In this document: one piece after another, positions 17,935-26,195 of the stretch | Numbering within the stretch: position 1 is the first letter of the stretch | How the letters are laid out: the number at the start of each line of letters is the position of its first letter | From: H2-BAC3 sp045863035 | GTDB lineage: Bacteria > Bacteroidota > Ignavibacteria > Ignavibacteriales > Ignavibacteriaceae | NCBI GenBank assembly: GCA_045863035.1 | Contig: BTUV01000027.1 | Location: 1-30,520, forward strand | Direction: 5' to 3' | DNA: 30,520 bases | Program-made: the position numbers and the translations under genes | The notes under the pieces: generated by a model | The model's database searches: none | What the model was told of the DNA's origin: nothing | Seen by the model: only the letters and a program-made list of their open reading frames with translations

Positions 17935-18878
17935 CAGGATAGCATCTTCTTTAATGAGGAACGAACCTTTCTGTTTTCAACAGACAAATACGTAATCCGG
18001 TAGTTAAGGCGCTGGAGCAATCTGAATTCCTTTAACCTGCCGAACCACCCTTCAGGGAGGAAGGTAAGTATATATGCCAACAGAACTTTAATTGAATTTA
18101 GCTCTTTCTGCCAATAAAATCTTGCTGATTCCCTGTTCCCGTAAAAAAATTCCCGCCAGCCGTTCAGTTTTTTCCGTTCACCTGAGGAAACTTCTGGGAA
18201 AGAACGGTCAAAGGTATTCCAGTAAGTTTGCTGTGTTGTATATACTTCAGCAAAAAAATCACGATTCTTTCTGGAAAGGGATTTAGGAGAATATGATGCA
18301 AGAATCAAAAACTGTTGAACATTTGCAAACACACACTTTTGTTTTAAGCGAAGCCACAAATCGTAGTCTTCAACAGGAGTGTTTTTATAGCCGCCATTGG
18401 CAAGAATCAGACTTCTTTTGTATATACAACCGGAGTGACAGATATAATTATGCAATGCAAATCCTCGCTTAATATCGTAATCGTATTCAGGAAGAATAAC
18501 AGGAAACAAAAGTTGATTTTTGCTGAAATAAAAATAATTACAGGACAGAATATCAACTTCCGGGTGATTTTTAAGATAATGCAATTGCGCTTCTAACCGT
18601 TCCGGAGTCATTATATCATCCGCGTTCATACGGGCGATTAGTTCGTTCGCCGCGTTTTCCAGACCATAATTTAGTGACCGGCTTAACGGGCACCTTTCAA
18701 TTTGATGCAGCTTTATGCGGTCGTCTGTAAAATTCTTACATATTTCCACAGTTCTGTCAGTTGAGCCGGAATCAATTATCAATAGTTCGAAATCGTTAAA
18801 CGTCTGGCAAAGCACACTTTTAACACATTGTATAATATATTTTTCCGCATTATAAACAGGGACCAGAACGGTAACCAT
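17934..18878 (-). CDS. GT2-family glycosyltransferase
   Basis: 314 residues with a GT-A fold. The N-terminus MVTVLVPVYNAEKYIIQCVKSVLCQT, then ELLIIDSGSTDRT and the metal-binding acidic motif ARMNADDIMTPERL (Asp-Asp for the DXD), are typical of family GT2. ICHSGCIYKRSLI and VEDYDLWLRL mark the acceptor-side region. It inverts configuration and uses a nucleotide-diphospho-sugar in the cytoplasm; the specific sugar is not predictable. The C-terminal 70 residues are basic and amphipathic (LKEFRLLQRLNYRITYL) and may hold it at the membrane. It overlaps both neighbours by one base (TAATG with the upstream GT4, TGATG with the downstream one). Confidence 0.93.
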   Translation of the reverse strand: MVTVLVPVYNAEKYIIQCVKSVLCQTFNDFELLIIDSGSTDRTVEICKNFTDDRIKLHQIERCPLSRSLNYGLENAANELIARMNADDIMTPERLEAQLHYLKNHPEVDILSCNYFYFSKNQLLFPVILPEYDYDIKRGFALHNYICHSGCIYKRSLILANGGYKNTPVEDYDLWLRLKQKCVFANVQQFLILASYSPKSLSRKNRDFFAEVYTTQQTYWNTFDRSFPEVSSGERKKLNGWREFFYGNRESARFYWQKELNSIKVLLAYILTFLPEGWFGRLKEFRLLQRLNYRITYLSVENRKVRSSLKKMLS

Positions 18879-19963
18879 TAAACCCGCCCCTCATCGGAAT
18901 AAAGCGCAATCATCTTTTGAGCAATCTGCCGTATATCGAAAAGCTCAAGAAAATCTTCAAATATCTTTTCCTGTTTTTGATGAAGCAATTTGCGATTGTT
19001 TTGAAGAATTAGAAGGACGTCCGCGATTCCCCGCGCGTCATCAACATTAACCAGGAGACTATTTTTTTCATTAAGACAACTTTCATAACCGCGGAATTTT
19101 GTCGATACTACAGCGAGTTTTTTTGATGCTGCCTGAATTACAACTGTGGGAAAACCCTCCATCTCCGAACGTGTTGGATTTATCAGAACATCATACGACT
19201 CAAGTGTATTTATAAGATCAGGAAGCTCTCCCAGAAAATTTACCGGAAGATTACCCCCCATATCCCTGAACTGTGACTCTTCAGCTCCTCCCCCTGCTAA
19301 ATCAAGTGTAAATCCGGCTGATTGGCTACCAAGTAATGCAACTGCTTTCAGAAATGTGTCGATCCCTTTATCAGAAATCAGCCGCGAACCGATGATAACT
19401 TTAATTTTCTCATTACTTGCCTGTTTTTGCATTGTTCTTTCAAAAGGATATCCGTATCTGACAAGTTTGATCCGGTCCGGCTTTTTAAACTTATCATTAA
19501 GAAAACCGGCTATATGTTCATTTACAGCAATAATAGTATCAGCATGATAATGTCGTAAAATACCCTTTTCCGGTATGAGACCGTGAACACTTTGCAACGT
19601 TTTAACTGACAGTCCGATTCTTGAAAACGCGGCAATGTTTGCACAATAAAAATGATGTGAATGGATAATAACAGGATTGAATTGTTTTATTAACTGCCTG
19701 ATTCTTGCAACACCTTTACTAAATCCGGAAATGCTCCTGTTTTCATGTTTAACTGATGGCTCAATAAATAATTTGTTTACAAAATCTCTGTATCTCTCAG
19801 TCGCATTGCCGCCACCGGCTATGAGAATGATATTCTGCCTGGAAAAATCCCCCATCTCTTTCAACAGAAAAAACAAATGAGAAGAAACTCCGCAGGTGAT
19901 ATTAAGCCCGTTCACAAGGATAAATATTCTGTTCCGCCTATCAACCATGCAAAAGTCTTTCAT
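18878..19963 (-). CDS. GT4-family glycosyltransferase
   Basis: 361 residues, GT-B fold, family GT4. RIFILVNGLNITCGVSSHLFFLL opens the N-terminal half, followed by PVIIHSHHFYCANIA and LQSVHGLIP. The C-terminal half has VIIGSRLISDKGIDTFLKAV, LDLAGGG and LINPTRSEMEGFPTVVIQAA. The second glutamate of the usual E-x7-E motif is replaced by Gln. The ATG at 19963 overlaps the upstream GT4 gene by 23 bases. Met6 (19948), with an eight-base overlap, is equally plausible because neither has a strong ribosome-binding site. It is similar in layout to the other GT4 genes of the cluster but clearly diverged, so each probably adds a different sugar. Confidence 0.9.
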   Translation of the reverse strand: MKDFCMVDRRNRIFILVNGLNITCGVSSHLFFLLKEMGDFSRQNIILIAGGGNATERYRDFVNKLFIEPSVKHENRSISGFSKGVARIRQLIKQFNPVIIHSHHFYCANIAAFSRIGLSVKTLQSVHGLIPEKGILRHYHADTIIAVNEHIAGFLNDKFKKPDRIKLVRYGYPFERTMQKQASNEKIKVIIGSRLISDKGIDTFLKAVALLGSQSAGFTLDLAGGGAEESQFRDMGGNLPVNFLGELPDLINTLESYDVLINPTRSEMEGFPTVVIQAASKKLAVVSTKFRGYESCLNEKNSLLVNVDDARGIADVLLILQNNRKLLHQKQEKIFEDFLELFDIRQIAQKMIALYSDEGRV

Positions 19964-21029
19964 AGTCGCGTAAATATCCTGCTATAGCTATACCCCAGTT
20001 AACGTTCTCTCGTATTTTAGCAGCTTCACACCCAACAGTTCTGATCAACTCTCTTCTTACATTCAGTCTGAGCAGAAGCTCACGGATAAGGTTTGGCTGC
20101 TCAACTGAGACAACAAAGCCGTTAACCCCATCGGTGATGTACTCACTGATGCCGGCATTTTCAGAAACTATAACCGCGCAGCCCATAGCCATCGCTTCAA
20201 GTGAGCTAATGGAAAATGACTCAAGCAGTGAAAGGCAAATGTACAAATCGCATGACTCCACCAATTTTAAATACTCATCGGGTGCGAGTTTTTCAGTATA
20301 TGTTACACTGCCCCTGAGCTCTTTAGGAGTTACCAGATATTCTCGATCCCCTACAATGGTCAATTTAAATCTAATTCCCGATCCGGTCAACGCATCAAAC
20401 AATACCTCTATCCCCTTTACTCTGTCCATCAGTCCACCGTGCGCAACAATATGCAACGGTCCACTGCTCTCAACTCTTTCAGGAAATCTGTTATAAAAAA
20501 AAGACGATAAACCATTTTGGGTGTAACTAATACATTCTGAAATAAACGGATAATGCTGTTTTGCCTGTCTGTATATCCGTTTTGAATAAAATGCAAAAGA
20601 ATGCGAATACCTTATAATCATTCTTTCAGTTACACTCCGCGAAAACTTAAACCATCCGGAAAGATATGGTTTGCGGCTGTTTTCATAAGCAATAACGCCA
20701 TGCAAGGTGTAATGAATCTTTACTTTTTTTCTGTAAAACCACCAGAAGAGCAGACCCACAAACGGGTCATAATTTATTCCGTGCAGAATATCAGGGTTTA
20801 GCTGCCGGATAACTCTTGCAAGTTTGAAAAATCCTGCATAGTAAAGATTACCTGACTGTTTATAACCAAAGAACTTCTCCCACAAGGTATGGGGTTTGAT
20901 CATGGAATACTTTGTAACAAAATATGTTTCTGTCCGCTTTTGCATCTCACGGAATACGGAAACGGCTACTTCTTCTGAACCTGTGCGGATATCAGACGCG
21001 TTATATATTCCGGTTAAAACAACTCTCAC
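19941..21029 (-). CDS. GT4-family glycosyltransferase
   Basis: About 362 residues. I place the start at a GTG at 21029 because it overlaps the flippase stop by four bases (GTGA) and has AAGGAAG five bases upstream (21035-21041); the frame is open back to a TTG at 21050. GT4 features are DILHGINYDPFVGLLFWW, IHYTLHGVIAYE, HIVAHGGLMDRVKGIEVLFDA, LTIVGDRE and CLSLLESFSISSLEAMAMGC, with a complete E-x7-E motif, then GISEYITDGVNGFVV. It is expected to be a cytoplasmic retaining glycosyltransferase building the repeat unit that the adjacent Wzx exports. Sugar specificity is unknown. Confidence 0.92.
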   Translation of the reverse strand: MRVVLTGIYNASDIRTGSEEVAVSVFREMQKRTETYFVTKYSMIKPHTLWEKFFGYKQSGNLYYAGFFKLARVIRQLNPDILHGINYDPFVGLLFWWFYRKKVKIHYTLHGVIAYENSRKPYLSGWFKFSRSVTERMIIRYSHSFAFYSKRIYRQAKQHYPFISECISYTQNGLSSFFYNRFPERVESSGPLHIVAHGGLMDRVKGIEVLFDALTGSGIRFKLTIVGDREYLVTPKELRGSVTYTEKLAPDEYLKLVESCDLYICLSLLESFSISSLEAMAMGCAVIVSENAGISEYITDGVNGFVVSVEQPNLIRELLLRLNVRRELIRTVGCEAAKIRENVNWGIAIAGYLRDYERLLHG

Positions 21030-22261
21030 GAGTTCTTCCTTATCACCCAAAAGATAATTATGGCCTGCAGCAGCAGAATCAGTCCTTCCGTAAAGATAGT
21101 TGCATATACCGCTCCTATTATACCCAATACGGGCAGAAAATGCAGATTTATTCCGATATTAAGCAGTCCTGCAAGTATAACCACAGTTGTTACATGAATA
21201 TCCCGTCTCATTGCGTTGAGAGCTATTCCGGTTACATTATTCAGCAATAAGAAGGGAACTCCCAATGCGAGAATACTGAGCACCCCGCCTGCGGAAATAT
21301 ATTTAACTGAGTATATAACCGTTATAATCATTTCACTCAGGAAGAAAAATGCCCCCGCCATCACAACAGAGAAAAACAGCAAAAGATAAATCTGCCTCTT
21401 GTACATCCGGAAATTAATCCTCCCATCCTTGGCAAAATCGGAGGAAAATGCCGAGTAGAGCGGGTTGACAATACTATTGCCGAGTGACTGAGGTAGCTTA
21501 TAAACCGAATAGGCCGTGGCATAGACCGCTACACTTTCAAGATCAAGCACTTCCCCGATTACCAGTACGTCAATTTTATCATACACCCAGTTTGCTATAA
21601 AACCCAGACTCATCGGCAGTGCCAGCAGTATCATCCTTTTTGCGTCACCGAAAGAAAATTTACCTGACACGGCTGTTGACTTCCTGAAATACGATGCAAG
21701 GAAAAGAAAATGTGCAGCAGCAGAGATAAGAAAGCTGCTCACAAGCAGATCTGCATTCTCCGAAAAAAGATATACTCCGGTAAAAATTATCAGCAGGATA
21801 GTCCTGGCTTTAGCGAGGAAGATTACCGATTTTTTATATTCTTTCCTTCCGAAGAGCACTGCACTCAGATCATTATTAATTCCGAAGAGAAAAGCTGATG
21901 TGGTTATGAGCAGAAGTGAAACCAGACTGCCGTTTAGTGAAAAACCGTATCCCGTAACGATAATGGTAAAAGGCAACCAGGAAAGAAGACGGAACACAAC
22001 AGCACTGTAAAGACGACTGTAAAACTCCCTGCTGCCCGCGGCGGCCTCACGCTGAAAATAAAATACAAATCCGAAATCAAAAAATGAACCGGCTATATTC
22101 CCCAGAGCAAAAGCCGAAACTACAAAACCATAGACCTCTTTCTCAAAACTCCGGGCAATAACGGCGAACAGAAGAAAAAAAACCACCTTCTCAATGATAT
22201 TCGAAAGCAGTACATAAAATGAATCAGAAAACGATTTGTTGATGCGACCCATAGTGAACAA
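21026..22261 (-). CDS. Wzx-type flippase (MOP/PST polysaccharide transporter)
   Basis: 411 residues with about 12 hydrophobic helices and no soluble domain. The N-terminus (SFYVLLSNIIEKVVFFLLFAVIARSFEKEVYGFVV) and ALGNIAGSFFDFGFVFYFQRE are characteristic of the PST branch of the MOP superfamily, the flippases that move undecaprenyl-linked oligosaccharide from the inner to the outer leaflet. The central LALPMSLGFIANWVYDKIDVLVIGEV also fits. A TTG at 22261 abuts the EnvC stop and has AGGAG four bases upstream; the in-frame ATG at 22252 lies 13 bases from the same site, so the start is uncertain by three codons. It precedes five glycosyltransferases, but no Wzy polymerase is in view. Confidence 0.9.
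   Translation of the reverse strand: MFTMGRINKSFSDSFYVLLSNIIEKVVFFLLFAVIARSFEKEVYGFVVSAFALGNIAGSFFDFGFVFYFQREAAAGSREFYSRLYSAVVFRLLSWLPFTIIVTGYGFSLNGSLVSLLLITTSAFLFGINNDLSAVLFGRKEYKKSVIFLAKARTILLIIFTGVYLFSENADLLVSSFLISAAAHFLFLASYFRKSTAVSGKFSFGDAKRMILLALPMSLGFIANWVYDKIDVLVIGEVLDLESVAVYATAYSVYKLPQSLGNSIVNPLYSAFSSDFAKDGRINFRMYKRQIYLLLFFSVVMAGAFFFLSEMIITVIYSVKYISAGGVLSILALGVPFLLLNNVTGIALNAMRRDIHVTTVVILAGLLNIGINLHFLPVLGIIGAVYATIFTEGLILLLQAIIIFWVIRKNS
21035..21041 (-). promoter_or_regulatory. Shine-Dalgarno sequence for the GTG-started GT4 gene
   Basis: AAGGAAG on the minus strand, five bases before the GTG at 21029 and inside the end of the flippase gene. It supports a GTGA stop/start overlap between flippase and glycosyltransferase. 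Confidence 0.65.
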
Positions 22262-23545
22262 CTATCTCCTCGCCAGCCAGATTTCCGGATTCTGATTATC
22301 GCGGTCATTCCACACCTGAAAGTGAAGTATATAACCCTCCGCGCTTTCACCCACCTTTCCTAACTGAGCTCCCTTTTTTACTTTTTCCCCTTCCTTTACA
22401 TTGATATTGTTCATGTGACCATAAACCGTACGATAGTCCTGAGAGTGAGAAATGATTACAACACTGCCGTAACCCGGCAGCCAGTCTATAACAGAAACCA
22501 CACCATCGTGCACTGACATAACATCCGCCGCTGCTTTACTTTGTATATCAATACCGTAATTAAGCGTTACCGTTTTAAGTTTTTCATTTCTGTTCTCGCC
22601 AAACTTTCTGATAACCACCCCCTGCTTAACCGGCCACATCATTTTGCCTTTCAGCTTAGTAAACTCAGCATTACCCGGCAGGTTATAATAATCTGTTTTC
22701 TCCTCCGGTTCCGGCTTTTTCGCGGTGGTATCCTTCGGCTTTGCATCCGGCTTTTTATCAGATTTCTTTTTTGCCGCTAATTCTTCTTCCGCTTTTTTGC
22801 GGGCAAGTTCCTCCTCCCGCTCCTTTTTCCTTTTCTGCTCCGCCTCAATCAACTTATCAATAAGTTTAGCAATCAGTTTTTCATTTTGCTTTTTTGTTTC
22901 AAGATCTTTTTTAAGCGCTGCATTGTCCTTCTTTATTTTTGTAAGAAGGGTTTTGCGCTCCCTGATTTTTTCCTTCAAATCCTTTTCTTCATTATTGCGG
23001 TCAGCAAGCAGCGTCTCCTTCAGCTTTTTTTCATCTTCAAGCTGAAGAGTGAACTGCTCAAGATTCTTCTGTTCTGACCGCAAACCGGCTAACAGTATTT
23101 TCCCTGACCGGGTAATCCGTTTAAGAACATGATAGCGGTATGCAGCTTCAGTAAGGGAGGATGAAGAAAATATATATACCCACTCATTATCAGGAATTCC
23201 CTTATATACCGTTACCACGTAGCTGCGGTACCTTTCCCGCAGGGAGTCAATCCTGGCTGCAATCCTTTCCCTCTGGCGGGAAAGCAGTTCAATTGCTTCT
23301 GTCTTATTTTTTATCTCACCGCCGAGTTCTGCAACCAATTTACCAAGCAGATACCCCTGTTTTGTATAAAGCTCAATGGTGCTTAGGGTCTGCTTTTCTT
23401 CTTTCTGTTTTTCTTTTAGCTGCTGTTCGGTCTCTTTTATCAGCGCGCGGAGTGAGTCAAGCTCCTGCTTTTTGGCATCTACAGACTGCCCGTAAACTCC
23501 ACCGCCCAGTATAAGAACTACAAAAAGAAAAGTTATTATTCTCAC
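22262..23545 (-). CDS. EnvC-like murein hydrolase activator (coiled coil plus degenerate LytM domain)
   Basis: 427 residues from a GTG at 23545. A signal peptide (MRIITFLFVVLILGGGVYG) is followed by a long coiled coil (about 22-245), a Lys/Glu/Pro-rich linker (about 245-295) and a C-terminal M23/LytM domain (about 305-427). Of the usual M23 zinc ligands, the first His is Asn (LNYGIDI) and the first His of HxH is Ile (YILHFQ). The Asp of GID and the last His remain. This loss matches EnvC-type proteins, which do not cut peptidoglycan but activate periplasmic amidases during division. The amidase partner is not in this window. The start overlaps the DUF4292 stop by four bases (GTGA) and the Wzx start directly follows its TAG. 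Confidence 0.9.
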   Translation of the reverse strand: MRIITFLFVVLILGGGVYGQSVDAKKQELDSLRALIKETEQQLKEKQKEEKQTLSTIELYTKQGYLLGKLVAELGGEIKNKTEAIELLSRQRERIAARIDSLRERYRSYVVTVYKGIPDNEWVYIFSSSSLTEAAYRYHVLKRITRSGKILLAGLRSEQKNLEQFTLQLEDEKKLKETLLADRNNEEKDLKEKIRERKTLLTKIKKDNAALKKDLETKKQNEKLIAKLIDKLIEAEQKRKKEREEELARKKAEEELAAKKKSDKKPDAKPKDTTAKKPEPEEKTDYYNLPGNAEFTKLKGKMMWPVKQGVVIRKFGENRNEKLKTVTLNYGIDIQSKAAADVMSVHDGVVSVIDWLPGYGSVVIISHSQDYRTVYGHMNNINVKEGEKVKKGAQLGKVGESAEGYILHFQVWNDRDNQNPEIWLARR

Positions 23546-24330
23546 AAATCAATTATATCTGCATCTTCCGGATAGCTGAACTGAATCTTTACTCCCGGCT
23601 GATTCACTTTCATCTCTTTATACTCAATAGTAATTTCCTGACTGTCCTTTTTGTTCATCACACGGATATTCTGCGGCACCGGGACCTGCTCAAACATCTT
23701 GAATCCTGAATACACCCCCTTGAGCAGTTCATTCCCCTCACCTGAGTTTATAACAAACTCGCGTATTCCCAAATCACGCATATCAACAATGTATTTAATC
23801 TTACTCCCGGTTTCCTTATCATTATACGTTATGTCATACTGATTCTGATTGTAGTTATAGTCATCCGGGGTTTTATATAATCTATCCGTGAGATTAACTG
23901 AACCCACCAGTGCATCCATCAAATCAGTAAAACTTATATTGATGCGAAAAATTTCTCTCAGCAGATCATTATCAGTCTGACCGCGGTAAAGGGTGTTACC
24001 CATTGCATTATAGAACTGGAAATCCTTTTTTGTTATGAGAGCATTCGCCAGCTCAATACCAAAAGGTCCGTTAATGGCAAGGAACACAGAATCCGGTTTT
24101 GCAACCATAACTCTGAACGATGCACTGTTGCTGAACTGGGGGGACTGCACCGAGATTGTTCCGTTCCCCTCAAATGATTTAATTTTTCTTCGATTTGCTT
24201 CCAGTTTTACCACCAGCCGGTCAGCAGCCAGTATCTCAACCTCCTCAGTCGGCTTTGAAGGTACGCAGCCCGGTATCAGGCCAAAAATTATCAGCATCAG
24301 TGATGCTATATATATCTGTTTCTTAATCAA
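23542..24330 (-). CDS. DUF4292 lipoprotein, LolA/LolB-like
   Basis: 262 residues from a TTG at 24330, which overlaps the TPR gene by eight bases; no later start keeps the signal peptide. IYIASLMLIIFGLIPGCVPS is a lipoprotein signal with lipobox IPGC. The body (LEANRRKIKSFEGNGTISVQ, SASFRVMVAKPDSVFLAING, FGIELANALITKKDFQFYN) resembles DUF4292, a Bacteroidota family whose half-barrel fold recalls the lipoprotein carriers LolA/LolB. Its function is unproven. Gene order TPR lipoprotein, DUF4292, EnvC is one I recognise from other Bacteroidota, which suggests a shared envelope-assembly task such as lipoprotein or glycolipid handling. Confidence 0.82.
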   Translation of the reverse strand: MIKKQIYIASLMLIIFGLIPGCVPSKPTEEVEILAADRLVVKLEANRRKIKSFEGNGTISVQSPQFSNSASFRVMVAKPDSVFLAINGPFGIELANALITKKDFQFYNAMGNTLYRGQTDNDLLREIFRINISFTDLMDALVGSVNLTDRLYKTPDDYNYNQNQYDITYNDKETGSKIKYIVDMRDLGIREFVINSGEGNELLKGVYSGFKMFEQVPVPQNIRVMNKKDSQEITIEYKEMKVNQPGVKIQFSYPEDADIIDL

Positions 24331-26131
24331 GTGTTTCTCTTTCTATTTTTTCTTTTAAGCCCTGAAGCATCGGATCAATCTCAAACGCTTTCTTCCATTC
24401 GCTGAGTGCAGCGTCCTTTTCGCCAAGCCGGTATAACACATCGCCAAGATGGTCAATAATCACCGGACGGGCGCCTCCTATTGTAATGGCACGCTCTATA
24501 TATCCTTTCGCTCCAGCAAAATCTCCAAGTTTATATAATATCCATCCTTTGGTATCAAGAAATGCAGAGTTTTCAGGTTCAGTTTCCAGCGCTTTTGTTA
24601 CCATTGCGAGAGCTTCCTCAAGCCGCTCATTCCGCTTCGAAAGCGCGTAAGCATAATTATTGTTCACCAATGCATTTCCCGGATCTTTTTTTAACACCGC
24701 GCCGTAAGCTGAATCAGATGAAGCAAAGCTCCCCAGCGCATCGTATATAAGACCAAGCGTGCCCAGTAAATTCAGATTGTCGGGATCATTGCTGAGCGCT
24801 TTTTTTAAGAAATCTGCTGCTTCCTCATTCCTTTTCAGTTTGCTCAGCGAATAGCCGTAAGCAGACAAAGCAGTTACATCCATCGGATTCAGTTTAACCG
24901 CTTTCTCAAGATAAGGCAGACCTAAGCTATCCCTGTCACTCTGGGCGTAAGAAAGCCCCAGAATAATATTGATGGTGAAATCCTCCGGGAACGATTCAGC
25001 GCCGCGTTGCAGCAGTTCCGCGGCTTCTGTATATTTCCTGTTATCAAAAAGCAGCCCGCCCAGCCGTATCCATGCTTCTTTATTTGCGGGGTCCAGCTTT
25101 GTAACCTGACTAAAATACTCAATTGCCGCACTGTCATCACGCTGCTCAATAGCTATAGCGCCCAGATACATTTTTACTTCCCATGCAGTTGTATCTTGTT
25201 CAAGATTCAGAAACATCTTCTTAACCGGCTCAAGCAGGGAGGAATCTCTCAGCGCGGCTATATAAAAATCATTGGCGATTTTCAGACGTGTGCCGAAAGA
25301 AAGTGATTTATTGTTAATAATACCAGCATACGCTGCAATGGCAGAGCGGTAGTCTTTCCGCGCTATATATACCCGCCCTCTGATCTCCTGAAATTCAATA
25401 TCATCGGGGTAACCCAGTAAATACTCCTCCGCCAGCCGCAGCGCATCATCGCTCCTGTTGAAGCGTATATAATAGTCAGCCAGCAGCTTAACAATCTGAA
25501 TGTTGTCCCGGTCAATGCTCAGGAGTGACTCCATCGAGGAGATCGTTTTATCAGCATCCCCTGTCTTCTCATAAAGCTCTGCCAGCCGCAGCAGCAGAGT
25601 CCATTCTTTTCCGGTCTTTCTCAGAAGCGCTTCATATATTTCGGCTGCTTTTTTCGGACGGCTCTGCTCATACTGCCTGGCCAGTTTATAGTATGCACTG
25701 AGCTGAAGGGAGTCACGCTGTATGAGTTTTTCAAGCACTACGGCTGAAGAGTCATATTTGCGGGATGAACTGAAAATGTCACTCAGCAGAAAATAGTAGT
25801 CAGCTACGGCAGAATCAATCTCCAGCGCTTTGCCGGCATTCATTTTGGCAAAGCTGAGCTTGCTGAGCAGGTAATAGTTTTTGGCTATCGCATAATAAAT
25901 ACCTGCCTGCTCATCGGCCTCCAGTGCCTCCTGGTATTCCAGAATGGCCGCGGCAAGGTCACCCCGCTGCTCAAGTGCCGTTCCCTTCAGGAAGTAACTG
26001 AGCGCTTTTTTCTGGTCACGCTTTTTGGTATCAGCCGGTTTGGACGTATGTTGTTCTATCGCCCCCCCTCCGGAGCATCCAGCGAGGATAAGTCCGGCGG
26101 AAATCAGGACAATAATTGGAAAGATTTTCAT
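24323..26131 (-). CDS. TPR-repeat lipoprotein
   Basis: 602 residues. The signal peptide MKIFPIIVLISAGLILAGCSGGG carries a clean lipobox (LAGC), so the protein is lipid-anchored in the envelope. The remainder is an array of about a dozen or more tetratricopeptide repeats, from ALSYFLKGTALEQRGDLAAA near residue 45 to PVIIDHLGDVLYRLGEKDAA and ALSEWKKAFEIDP at the end. TPR superhelices act as protein-binding scaffolds. The binding partner is unknown, but the coupled DUF4292 and EnvC genes suggest an envelope or division complex. The ATG at 26131 is the first start of a 15.3-kb run of overlapping genes. Its promoter should lie in the 64 bases shared with the divergent ATP-grasp gene. Confidence 0.92.
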   Translation of the reverse strand: MKIFPIIVLISAGLILAGCSGGGAIEQHTSKPADTKKRDQKKALSYFLKGTALEQRGDLAAAILEYQEALEADEQAGIYYAIAKNYYLLSKLSFAKMNAGKALEIDSAVADYYFLLSDIFSSSRKYDSSAVVLEKLIQRDSLQLSAYYKLARQYEQSRPKKAAEIYEALLRKTGKEWTLLLRLAELYEKTGDADKTISSMESLLSIDRDNIQIVKLLADYYIRFNRSDDALRLAEEYLLGYPDDIEFQEIRGRVYIARKDYRSAIAAYAGIINNKSLSFGTRLKIANDFYIAALRDSSLLEPVKKMFLNLEQDTTAWEVKMYLGAIAIEQRDDSAAIEYFSQVTKLDPANKEAWIRLGGLLFDNRKYTEAAELLQRGAESFPEDFTINIILGLSYAQSDRDSLGLPYLEKAVKLNPMDVTALSAYGYSLSKLKRNEEAADFLKKALSNDPDNLNLLGTLGLIYDALGSFASSDSAYGAVLKKDPGNALVNNNYAYALSKRNERLEEALAMVTKALETEPENSAFLDTKGWILYKLGDFAGAKGYIERAITIGGARPVIIDHLGDVLYRLGEKDAALSEWKKAFEIDPMLQGLKEKIERETLD

Positions 26132-26146
26132 TTATTCCGGTAAAAC

Positions 26147-26177
26147 TTGGTAGAGTTCAGATCAAAATATATTTTTG
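26147..26177 (+). promoter_or_regulatory. Bacteroidota-type promoter of the ATP-grasp gene
   Basis: TTG at 26147-26149, exactly 20 bases, then TATTTTTG at 26170-26177, matching the TAnnTTTG -7 box used by the Bacteroidota primary sigma factor. Transcription would begin near 26184, about 12 bases before the ATG, with AAGGA at 26185-26189 as ribosome-binding site. It lies in the divergent 64-base gap. Confidence 0.5.
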
Positions 26178-26195
26178 TAAAAATAAGGAAAAAAT

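Noticed and set aside
22725..23077. Plus-strand ORFs opposite the EnvC coiled coil, rich in Phe and Ser
   Set aside because: They are the antisense shadow of Lys/Glu-rich codons in EnvC and lack any start context.
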